Shown here piece after piece: positions 1-9,536 of a stretch of 64,000 bases of DNA. Position numbers and translations under genes: made by a program. This DNA comes from an uncultured Alistipes sp. (GTDB lineage: Bacteria > Bacteroidota > Bacteroidia > Bacteroidales > Rikenellaceae): contig CASDSD010000003.1 in assembly GCA_949283205.1 (NCBI GenBank), forward strand, positions 39,091 through 103,090. The letters are read 5' to 3'. Under the pieces are notes generated by a model, which did not search any database, was not told the origin of the DNA, and saw only the letters and a list, made by a program, of their open reading frames with translations. Position 1 is the first letter of the stretch. The number at the start of each line of letters is the position of its first letter.

Positions 1-360
1 GACGACAAGCTCGTACACAACGACCTGCTCTTCAGCGTCGCCATCGGTGTCTGCAAGTACAACGGCGGCGGCGTGCAGCAGCTGCCCGAGGCTGTGGCCG
101 ACGACGGCCTGCTGGATATCACGCTCATCCGTCCCGTACACTGGTGGCATGTGGTGTTCCGTCTGAAGCGTTTCTTCAACGGCAGCATCTATACCATAGG
201 CCACGTCGGACATTTCCAGGGGCGGAACGTGCGTATCGAGTCGTCGCCCGAGATGCCCATCGAGGTCGACGGCGAGATCCTGGGCGGCTCGCCTCTGGAG
301 TTCAAGATACGCCACCGTTGCATACGGGTGATCGTGAACAAGGATTTCCTGGAAGGGTGA
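1..360 (+). CDS. Diacylglycerol/lipid kinase family protein, C-terminal part
   Basis: The reading frame is open from the first base of the window, so the 5' end of the gene is outside. The 119 visible residues match the C-terminal beta-rich domain of the YegS/BmrU/DgkB lipid-kinase family: a segment VAIGVCKYNGGG followed by DDGLLDITLIRP, then a stretch ending IEVDGEILGGSPLEF. In this family the 'DG..L' and 'E.DGE' elements belong to the lipid-kinase C-terminal fold, and the ATP-binding GGDGT motif would be upstream, out of view. Likely role is phosphorylation of a membrane diacylglycerol-type lipid at the cytoplasmic face. Family confident; exact substrate unknown. Confidence 0.8.
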   Translation, partial: DDKLVHNDLLFSVAIGVCKYNGGGVQQLPEAVADDGLLDITLIRPVHWWHVVFRLKRFFNGSIYTIGHVGHFQGRNVRIESSPEMPIEVDGEILGGSPLEFKIRHRCIRVIVNKDFLEG

Positions 361-396
361 CGCCGGTTCCGCACCGCGTCGGTTGTAACAAGCGAA

Positions 397-422
397 GAGG
401 CGAACCCGCAAGGGTCCGCCTC
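397..422 (-). terminator. Hairpin between convergent genes
   Basis: An 11-bp stem (397-407 with 412-422) with a 4-base loop. On the minus strand the one imperfect position becomes a G-U pair, so it fits best as the end of the lipoprotein transcript. The T-tract is weak. Confidence 0.4.
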
Positions 423-470
423 TGTCGTTGAAAAGGGATTTATCGTATTCGGTTACGTGTGGTCTGCGGT

Positions 471-1046
471 CTAGTCTTCCGTGACTGTCACCTCCTCGTC
501 GATCTCCACGACCCAGTCGAAGAGGTCGTTGGCGCACTGCTGCTGGAACTGCGTCAGCTGCGAATCGTTCGTCGTGTCGGCGAGGATGGCGTTGAAGAAC
601 TGTTCCATGGTCATGTATTGTGCGTTGACCTTCTGCGCGAAGCACTGGTAGAATGCCTTCTGCTGTTCGTGCGTCAGCCCGTCGGGCAGGATGCCCTGGC
701 TTACCAGGTACCGGTAGGGGTAGAGGTGTCGCATGTTGTGCGCATCGGCATCGAGTTCGTCGACGATGGTGGTTATGACGTAGTAATCTACGGTATCGTC
801 CACGGCGGGCATCTCGATGAATGTCGCGTAGACTGGATAGGCCTCCTCGATGGTGCCGGCAACACCGTCGGTGAAGACTATGAACTCGGGATCGGTCAGA
901 TCCTGAAGGTAGGCCATCTGGCGGTATGCCTTGAGGGCCTCGCGCATGGCCTTCTTCTGTTCGTGGTTCCATTTTGCCTGGGGCGAACAACCCAATGCCG
1001 TCGCCGCAAAGGCGAGAAGTGAAAAGTAGAGTAGAATCTTTTTCAT
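471..1046 (-). CDS. Hypothetical lipoprotein
   Basis: 191 residues. The N-terminus MKKILLYFSLLAFAATALGC is a lipoprotein signal peptide with the lipidated Cys at residue 20. The mature part is acidic and mostly helical, with no motif I recognise (for example EQFFNAILADTTND near the C-terminus). It is transcribed away from the YjbR-like gene and converges on the lipid-kinase gene. Likely anchored in the periplasm or outer membrane; function unknown. Confidence 0.7.
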   Translation of the reverse strand: MKKILLYFSLLAFAATALGCSPQAKWNHEQKKAMREALKAYRQMAYLQDLTDPEFIVFTDGVAGTIEEAYPVYATFIEMPAVDDTVDYYVITTIVDELDADAHNMRHLYPYRYLVSQGILPDGLTHEQQKAFYQCFAQKVNAQYMTMEQFFNAILADTTNDSQLTQFQQQCANDLFDWVVEIDEEVTVTED

Positions 1047-1108
1047 AAAGAGTGTCGTTTTTTGAGATATTCTGCCTTCGAGTCGAGCAATCGGTGTGCC
1101 AAAATGCG

Positions 1109-1116
1109 TAACTTTG
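1109..1116 (+). promoter_or_regulatory. Bacteroidetes -7 element upstream of the MmcQ/YjbR gene
   Basis: TAACTTTG matches the TAnnTTTG consensus. No good TTTG lies 19-21 bases upstream. It predicts a start of transcription around 1123, which argues against a translation start at the earlier in-frame ATG (1062). Confidence 0.4.
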
Positions 1117-1133
1117 GGTTAAAACACCGTGCT

Positions 1134-1517
1134 ATGGATATTATGGACCTTCGGGAATATCTGCTGTCGCTGCCCGAGACGGAGGAGTCGACGCCCTTCG
1201 ACGAGACGACGCTCGTGTACAAGATCGGCGGGCGTATGTTCGCCTGCGCCGACATGGAGGAGTTCTCATATGTGGTGGTGAAGCACGACCCCGACGAGGG
1301 CGAGGCTCTGCGCGAACGCCATGCGGAGATCACGCCGGCATGGCACTTCAACAAGCGTTACTGGAGTGCCGTGGCCGTGACGGGCGACCTGCCCGAGTCT
1401 TTGGTGCGCAGCCTGATCCGCGCCTCGTATATCTATACGCTGCACAATACGGTCACGCCGAAGGCGCGGCGCGAGGAGATCGAGCGGCGCGTGCTGCCGC
1501 TTCTGGAGAAGATGTGA
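1134..1517 (+). CDS. MmcQ/YjbR family protein (DUF419)
   Basis: 127 residues starting MDIMDLREYLLSLPETEES, then FDETTLVYKIGGRMFA, KHDP, and a late block AWHFNKRYWSAV and LIRASYIYT. This order (LPGxEE-like start, F-K-GGKMFA, Y-K-W-V) is typical of the YjbR/MmcQ fold, a small cytoplasmic CyaY-like protein related to DNA-binding MmcQ. An in-frame ATG at 1062 would add 24 residues but precedes the likely promoter, so ATG 1134 (or 1143) is preferred. Molecular role is not established for the family. Confidence 0.8.
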   Translation: MDIMDLREYLLSLPETEESTPFDETTLVYKIGGRMFACADMEEFSYVVVKHDPDEGEALRERHAEITPAWHFNKRYWSAVAVTGDLPESLVRSLIRASYIYTLHNTVTPKARREEIERRVLPLLEKM

Positions 1518-1650
1518 CGTCCGAGCGTGGGGTGCCGCAACGCGGGTTCCGGCCGCATGGGAATGCGAGCGCCGGGGCGGGCGTACGTATTGTCGTGGCA
1601 TGTCTGGCGGGGCCTGTCTCCGTCTTGCCGTCTGCCGCAAAGGTTCCGGA

Positions 1651-1687
1651 TAATAAAATACGGGGCGTCGCTTTCGCGGCGCCCCGT
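1651..1687 (-). terminator. Terminator of tRNA-Ala
   Basis: GC-rich stem (ACGGGGCG at one side, CGCCCCGT at the other) immediately 3' of the tRNA on the minus strand, followed by the T-rich run ATTTTATTA. Good rho-independent layout. Confidence 0.7.
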
Positions 1688-1692
1688 TCGTG

Positions 1693-1766
1693 TGGAGAAT
1701 ATCGGGCTCGAACCGATGACCTCTTGCATGCCATGCAAACGCTCTAGCCAGCTGAGCTAATCCCCC
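1693..1766 (-). tRNA. tRNA-Ala (anticodon GGC)
   Basis: On the minus strand a 74-base cloverleaf begins GGGGGAT and closes with ATTCTCC plus discriminator A. The D arm has TTAGCTCAGCTGG, the anticodon stem is TTTGC/GCAAG with loop ATGGCAT, giving anticodon GGC, and the T arm has GGTTCGAGCC. The CCA end is not encoded. Preceded by a canonical promoter and followed by a terminator, so it is a single-gene unit. Confidence 0.95.
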
Positions 1767-1777
1767 ATTTGCGGTTA

Positions 1778-1809
1778 CAAATATATGGAGCGAAATCGAT
1801 ATTTCCAAA
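1778..1809 (-). promoter_or_regulatory. Promoter of tRNA-Ala
   Basis: On the minus strand TTTG (1809-1806), a 20-base spacer, then TATATTTG (1785-1778): a full Bacteroidetes sigma-ABfr promoter. Predicted transcription starts a few bases before the tRNA 5' end. Confidence 0.7.
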
Positions 1810-1953
1810 AACGGGCATCAAAAATATTTCATTTCGTCTCGGATCGGGGCTCCGCATGCCTCTGCACGGGCGGGGCGGTCGCATGCCGGCAAGGTGTCGC
1901 CGCACCGCCCGAAGCCATTCCGGGTGCGGCGCGGCGCCTCCCCTGCGCCGGGA

Positions 1954-3357
1954 CTATCTCTTGACCATATGCCACAGCGGGCCGTTGCCGTGACCTATCT
2001 CCATGCGGCTCCCGGCACGTATGGCTGCCGTGACGTACCGCTTGGCTTCGGCTATGGCCTCGACGAGGGGGAATCCCTGCGCCAGCAGCGCGGCGATGGC
2101 CGACGACAGGGTGCATCCCGTGCCGTGGAGGTTGCGTGTGGCGATCCTCTCGCCCGTGAACCGCTCCGTGCGGCCGTCGCGGCAGAGGATGTCGCAGATG
2201 GGTCCCTCGGTCAAATGGCCTCCCTTGATAAGTACTGCCGTGCCGTACCGTTCGCACAACTCCCGCGCAGCATCCTCCATCTCGCCGAGCGACGTGATGG
2301 GACGGCGCCACAGCACTCCGGCCTCGCTCATGTTGGGCGTGATGATAGTGGCGGCGGGGATCAGTTCGTTCTCGATGATCTCCGTGGTGCGCTCCTCGAT
2401 AAGGCGGTGGCCGCTTGTGGATACCATCACGGGGTCGTATACCACCCATTGCGGCGTGTGGCGGCGCAGTGCCGCGGCGATGGTGCGGACGATCTCGGCG
2501 TCGTTCACCATACCTATCTTGACGGCCTGCGGAGCGATGTCCTCCATCACGGCATCTATCTGGTCTGCGACGACCTGCGGCGGGATGGGGTATACGCTCC
2601 GTACGCCGAGCGTGTTCTGTACCGTGACGGCGGTTATCGCCGTGGCGGCATATGCCCCGAGAGCCGTTACGGCCTTGATGTCGGCCTGTATTCCGGCGCC
2701 GCCCGAGGGATCGGACCCCGCTATCGAGAGTACGGCTGCGGGACGTGTCGCGGCGATATCTTCCACGGCGGCCGCAATGCCGGCGGCGCGGCGGCAGCGT
2801 ACGAACGTCTCGACGGGGTCGGGCGTGTTCCATATGGCGCCGAGCAGCGCCGCTCCGCCGAAGCCCATATCGGCAATGTCGGCGATGTTGCTCTCGTCGA
2901 TACCTCCGAGAGCTATGACGCTGTGGTCGATAATGCCGGCGCGGCGCGCCTCGTCGATCTGGCGGCGCGTGAAGGCGGCGGCATAGCCCCGTTTGGAGAT
3001 GCTGTCGAAGATGGGGCTCAGTGTGACGTAGTCGCAGACGCCCTTGCAGCGTTCGACCTCCTCGAGCGAATGGCACGTGCGGCTGATTTGTCCCTTGTAT
3101 CCTTTTGGCGGCAGGGGGTTGCGGCTGTTGAGCTGTATGCCGCGCAGGCCGTAGCGTTCTGCCAGCGCAAAGGCGCTGTGCAGCACGATGCGGTTGCGGT
3201 AGCGGGGCGGGATGGCGCATACGAGCTGTTCGATGCGTTCGTCCGCGATGTCGGGCTTGCGCAGGTGGAGTGTCTCCAAACCGCGCTCCATCATGGCGAC
3301 AATGGTGTCGGCCTCGCCCTCGAAGATGTCGGGGCGCGTGTAGACTATCAGTCTCAT
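1954..3357 (-). CDS. TenI/ThiE-like - ThiD fusion (phosphomethylpyrimidine kinase)
   Basis: 467 residues. Residues about 1-195 form a ThiE/TenI-type barrel (ETLHLRKPD, GIQLN, CDYVTLSPIFDSISKRGY, VIALGGID). Residues about 205-467 are ThiD (VLSIAGSDPSGGAGIQADIK, VYDPVMVSTSG, LIKGGH, HGTGCTLSSAIAA), which phosphorylates HMP and HMP-P. The N-terminal half lacks the ThiE pyrophosphate/Mg residues seen in the separate ThiE of this operon (IDDH there, LHSA here), so it is more likely a TenI-type thiazole tautomerase than a second thiamine-phosphate synthase (inference). The start ATG overlaps the thiF stop (ATGA). Last gene of the thi operon. Confidence 0.85.
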   Translation of the reverse strand: MRLIVYTRPDIFEGEADTIVAMMERGLETLHLRKPDIADERIEQLVCAIPPRYRNRIVLHSAFALAERYGLRGIQLNSRNPLPPKGYKGQISRTCHSLEEVERCKGVCDYVTLSPIFDSISKRGYAAAFTRRQIDEARRAGIIDHSVIALGGIDESNIADIADMGFGGAALLGAIWNTPDPVETFVRCRRAAGIAAAVEDIAATRPAAVLSIAGSDPSGGAGIQADIKAVTALGAYAATAITAVTVQNTLGVRSVYPIPPQVVADQIDAVMEDIAPQAVKIGMVNDAEIVRTIAAALRRHTPQWVVYDPVMVSTSGHRLIEERTTEIIENELIPAATIITPNMSEAGVLWRRPITSLGEMEDAARELCERYGTAVLIKGGHLTEGPICDILCRDGRTERFTGERIATRNLHGTGCTLSSAIAALLAQGFPLVEAIAEAKRYVTAAIRAGSRMEIGHGNGPLWHMVKR

Positions 3358-4049
3358 GGCAGTTCCGATATGAAGGTTTGCATTGTTTTCATGTCTATCG
3401 ACCACAGGTGTCCTGCAAGGGGTTCGCCGTAGCCGCATATTATCTTGAGCGTCTCCGAGGCCTGCACGGCCGCCGTCACGGCCGCCGTCGGACCCATCAC
3501 ACCCTTCGGGGCGGTGTAGTTCTCGAGTGCTGTCTGGTCGGGCCACAGGTCGCGGTATGTCCGCAGACGGGGCGGAAGGTTGAATACCGACACCTGGCCC
3601 TCGAATTCGCCTATGGCGCCGTATACATACGGTATCCCCATCCTGGCCGTAACGTCGCCCGCGATGTAGCGCGTGGCGAAGTTGTCGCAGCCGTCCACGA
3701 CCACGTCGCAGCCCTTGATCAGGGTGTCGGCATTCGAAGCGTCGAGCCGCACGGCATGGACCTCGACGCTGATCCCGCCGTTCATGGCGCGCAGCCTGCG
3801 GGCGGCGCACTCGACCTTCGGGGCATCGACATCGGCCTCGGTATAGAGTATCTGCCGCTGTAGGTTGTCGAGGCTCACGCAGTCGTCGTCGACCAGGCGT
3901 ATTGTCCCGACACCCGCTGCGGCGAGGTACATGGCCGCGGGCGAGCCGAGACCTCCGACACCCACGATGAGTACGCGCGCCGCCGCGAGGCGCCGCTGTC
4001 CCTCGTCGCCCACCTCGGCGAGCATCCTCTGGCGGTCGTAGCGCGTCAT
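3354..4049 (-). CDS. thiF: ThiF-like ThiS adenylyltransferase
   Basis: 231 residues of the MoeB/ThiF/E1 family. ATP-binding loop VLIVGVGGLGSPAAMYLA (about residues 26-43), then RLVDDDCVSLDNLQRQILY and DVVVDGCDNFATRY. It activates the C-terminal Gly-Gly of ThiS as an acyl-adenylate for sulfur loading. The two CxxC zinc pairs of E. coli ThiF are absent (positions read NLPPRL and the C-terminus ends FISELP). Starts with ATGA overlapping thiH and ends with ATGA overlapping tenI/thiD, so it is translationally coupled on both sides. Confidence 0.9.
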   Translation of the reverse strand: MTRYDRQRMLAEVGDEGQRRLAAARVLIVGVGGLGSPAAMYLAAAGVGTIRLVDDDCVSLDNLQRQILYTEADVDAPKVECAARRLRAMNGGISVEVHAVRLDASNADTLIKGCDVVVDGCDNFATRYIAGDVTARMGIPYVYGAIGEFEGQVSVFNLPPRLRTYRDLWPDQTALENYTAPKGVMGPTAAVTAAVQASETLKIICGYGEPLAGHLWSIDMKTMQTFISELP

Positions 4050-5188
4050 GGCTGTGCGGTGCGCTGCGGTGTCATCATGTCGAACGAGGCGTCCCAGTCC
4101 TTCCATACGGGCTCGCGCCCGAGGCTCTTCAGGGCGCGCTCGACCTCGACGGCGGTGCGCTCGTCGCTCACGTGGAACTGCTCGAGCGCCTGCGGGTAGC
4201 TGTAGTAGCCTCCCGGGTCGGTCTTGCTCTCGGCCGACATGGTCGTGACGCCCAGGGTGGCCATGTGGTCGCGTATCGGGGCGGGCTCGCGCGTCGAGTA
4301 GGATATGTCGACGTCGTGGTCGAAGATACGCATGGCGAAGGTCGCCTGCGCCAGCTCGCGGTCGCTCATGATGACGTTGGGCTGGAATCCCTCGTTCTCG
4401 GCGGGGCGCATGCGCGGGAAGTTGATGCTGTATTTCGTACGCCAGTAGTGCTTCTGCAGGTAACGCAGGTGGTGGGCCATCATGGTGATGTCGGTGCGCC
4501 ACTCCTCGAGCCCGATCAGCACGCCGAGGCCTATCGAGTGGACACCGGCCTGTCCCATGCGGTCGAAACCGTCGACACGCCACTCGAAGCGCGACTTCAT
4601 GCCGCGCGGGTGGTAGACGTTGTATCGGGCGCGGTTGTAGGTCTCCTGGAAGCATATCACGCCGTTGAGACCGTGGTGTGTCAGGAGCTCGTACTCCTCT
4701 GCCTTGAGGGGCATGACCTCGATCTTGAGGTTGCTGAAGTAGGGCTTCGCCAGGTCGAGCGCGCGGGCTATGTAGTCTACGCCCGCCACGGCGGGGTTCT
4801 CGCCTGTCACCAGCAGCAGGTTCTCGAAGGGGCCGAGGCGCTTGATGGCGCGGTACTCGTTCTCGATCTCCTCGGGCGTGAGGACGGTGCGCTTCATGGG
4901 GTTCGATATGTGGAAGCCGCAATATACGCACGAGTTGGTGCACGAGTTGGTGAGATAGAGCGGTATGAAGAGCGATATGGTGCGTCCGAAACGCTCCTCG
5001 GTATATCGGCGGCTCAGGCGCGCCATGGTCTCGAGGTACGGGGCCGCGGCGGGCGATACGAGCGCCATGAAGTCATCCACCGTGCAGTGTTCGGCCGCAA
5101 GGGCGCGCCGCACGTCGGCATCGGTCTTGGAGTAGATCGCCTCGGTGGTCCGCTCCCACGAAATCTCTTTCAAATAGTCTGAAAACAT
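4046..5188 (-). CDS. thiH: ThiH, 2-iminoacetate synthase (radical SAM)
   Basis: 380 residues from MFSDYLKEISWERT. Radical-SAM cluster motif CTNSCVYCGF at about residues 82-91 (CxxxCxxC). It then shows LLLVTGENP and later SINFPRMRPAE and DPGGYYSYPQ, all ThiH signatures. Splits tyrosine to dehydroglycine plus p-cresol for thiazole synthesis with ThiG and ThiS. I chose ATG 5188 because AAGGA lies just before it; ATG 5221 overlaps the preceding stop (ATGA) and would add 11 residues (MIKNGLTQGKD). Either is possible. Confidence 0.93.
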   Translation of the reverse strand: MFSDYLKEISWERTTEAIYSKTDADVRRALAAEHCTVDDFMALVSPAAAPYLETMARLSRRYTEERFGRTISLFIPLYLTNSCTNSCVYCGFHISNPMKRTVLTPEEIENEYRAIKRLGPFENLLLVTGENPAVAGVDYIARALDLAKPYFSNLKIEVMPLKAEEYELLTHHGLNGVICFQETYNRARYNVYHPRGMKSRFEWRVDGFDRMGQAGVHSIGLGVLIGLEEWRTDITMMAHHLRYLQKHYWRTKYSINFPRMRPAENEGFQPNVIMSDRELAQATFAMRIFDHDVDISYSTREPAPIRDHMATLGVTTMSAESKTDPGGYYSYPQALEQFHVSDERTAVEVERALKSLGREPVWKDWDASFDMMTPQRTAQP

Positions 5189-5217
5189 ATCTTTTCCTTG
5201 TGTCAATCCATTTTTGA

Positions 5218-8312
<3,095 letters not shown>

Positions 8313-8389
8313 TCAGTGATATTTTGACATTTTACTTCTTTCGCAAATACTGCCGTTGCCGTTTGCGGCGGGTGTATCCGGCCTCACGG

Positions 8390-9004
8390 TCACAGCGCTA
8401 TTATTCTCCGCATCTCGGCCGCGGGGTCGTCGGCGCGCAGCACCGAGCCCGAGAGGGCGATGCCAGAGACGCCCGTAGCCATTATCTGCGGGATGTCGTC
8501 GAAGCCGATGCCGCCGATGGCCACCACGGGGAGCGTGATGCCCTCGTCGCGCATGCGGCCGATGATGTCGCGGTAACCCTCGAGACCGAGTATCGGGCTG
8601 AGGTTCTTCTTCGTGGTAGTGAAGCGGTAGGGGCCGCAGCCGATGTAGTCGGCGCCTGCTGCCGCCAGGGCCGCAACGTCGTCGAAGGTGTTGGCCGTGC
8701 CGCCTATGATGTATGCCTCGCCGAGACGCCGGCGCGCCTCCACGACGGGCATGTCGTTCTTGCCGAGGTGTACTCCGTGGGCCCGGACGCGCTCGGCAAC
8801 GGCGACATGGTCGTCGATGATGAGCGTGGCGCCGCAGGCGTTGCACATTTCGAGCAGCTGCTCCGCGACGGGTATGATCTGCTCCTGCGTGGCCTCCTTC
8901 ATGCGCAGCTGTATCCAGCGGCAACCCCCCTCGAGGGCCATGCGTGCCGAGTCGAGGTACGAGTACCGCTCTGTAGAGTGTGTGATGAACTGTACGGGTA
9001 TCAT
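8390..9004 (-). CDS. thiE: ThiE, thiamine-phosphate synthase
   Basis: 204 residues. Joins HMP-PP and thiazole phosphate. It has the complete set of ThiE motifs: WIQLRMKEA, LIIDDHVAVA, GVHLGKNDMP, YIGCGPYRFTTTKKNLSP and VVAIGGI, so it is the active synthase in this operon, in contrast to the TenI-like half fused to ThiD downstream. Starts 4 bases after the thiS stop. An 81-base gap to thiG contains no evident separate promoter. Confidence 0.95.
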   Translation of the reverse strand: MIPVQFITHSTERYSYLDSARMALEGGCRWIQLRMKEATQEQIIPVAEQLLEMCNACGATLIIDDHVAVAERVRAHGVHLGKNDMPVVEARRRLGEAYIIGGTANTFDDVAALAAAGADYIGCGPYRFTTTKKNLSPILGLEGYRDIIGRMRDEGITLPVVAIGGIGFDDIPQIMATGVSGIALSGSVLRADDPAAEMRRIIAL

Positions 9005-9008
9005 GGCT

Positions 9009-9203
9009 CTATCCTCCGCAGGCTACGCGTATGACGGTGAGTCTGTCGCCCTCGCAGAGCGTGTGCGAACCCCATTCGGCGCGAGGCAGGACACGGTTGT
9101 TCACGGCTATGGCCGTCATTTCGGGAAGCCCCATCTCGAGGGCGAGGGCGGCCACGTCGGCGGCGGCCGTCTGCAACGGTTTGTTGTTGACGTAGATTGT
9201 CAT
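9009..9203 (-). CDS. thiS: ThiS sulfur-carrier protein
   Basis: 64 residues with ubiquitin-like fold: MTIYVNNKPLQT at the start, IAVNNRVLPRAEW in the middle and the essential C-terminal Gly-Gly (VACGG). Its terminal glycine is adenylated by ThiF and carries sulfur as a thiocarboxylate to ThiG. First gene after the TPP riboswitch leader, so first in the operon. Confidence 0.95.
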   Translation of the reverse strand: MTIYVNNKPLQTAAADVAALALEMGLPEMTAIAVNNRVLPRAEWGSHTLCEGDRLTVIRVACGG

Positions 9204-9274
9204 CGCTTGAAATGTTTATGTCGTGGGGACAAATGCAACGGGATGGGCTGCGGGCTCACTTGCCGAAGACGATA

Positions 9275-9350
9275 CACACAATTCCTACGTCAGCGTTAAC
9301 TGCATCAGGTTCGAGGGTATGATCTCAGCCCGTGCGGGCACCCCTTTGTA
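9275..9350 (-). promoter_or_regulatory. TPP riboswitch (THI element)
   Basis: On the minus strand, GGGGTGCC, then GGGCTGAGATCATACCC, GAACCTGATGCAGTTAACGC and TGACGTAGG occur in the order of the THI-box, with closing stem ACAA/TTGT at the ends. The aptamer lies about 70 bases upstream of thiS, so thiamine pyrophosphate binding should switch off the whole operon. Whether control is at transcription or translation is not clear: no strong terminator follows, and the leader between aptamer and thiS is GC-rich. Confidence 0.95.
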
Positions 9351-9362
9351 TTTATCTCTATG

Positions 9363-9370
9363 CAAAGTTA
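9363..9370 (-). promoter_or_regulatory. Promoter -7 element of the thiamine operon
   Basis: TAACTTTG on the minus strand, about 14 bases before the riboswitch. A TTTG at 9397-9394 lies 23 bases upstream, slightly longer than the 19-21 usual spacing. Confidence 0.5.
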
Positions 9371-9454
9371 CGCATTTCTTGCGGACGGCGTTGCAAAACG
9401 GGGCAAATTTTTTCCTCACTCGGCAAAAACTTCTTTCCGGCGCCGAAACCCGTA

Positions 9455-9489
9455 TGGGAAAGTACGGCGGAACCGGAATCCCGCCGTAC
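9455..9489 (-). terminator. Probable terminator of the TlpA-like gene
   Basis: A 9-bp stem (GTACGGCGG with CCGCCGTAC, 9462-9470 and 9481-9489) about 50 bases after the TlpA-like gene's stop, followed on the minus strand by TTTCCC only. The stretch 9204-9536 otherwise holds the thi leader. Confidence 0.45.
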
Positions 9490-9536
9490 GATAGTTCTCT
9501 CTGTGCGCTTATAAGGGGGCGCAGTGTGCGTGTGGG

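Noticed and set aside
1954-3810. Longer 618-residue version of the TenI-ThiD protein
   Set aside because: The extra 151 residues are the thiF gene read in another frame; ATG 3357 gives the correct family start with an ATGA overlap.
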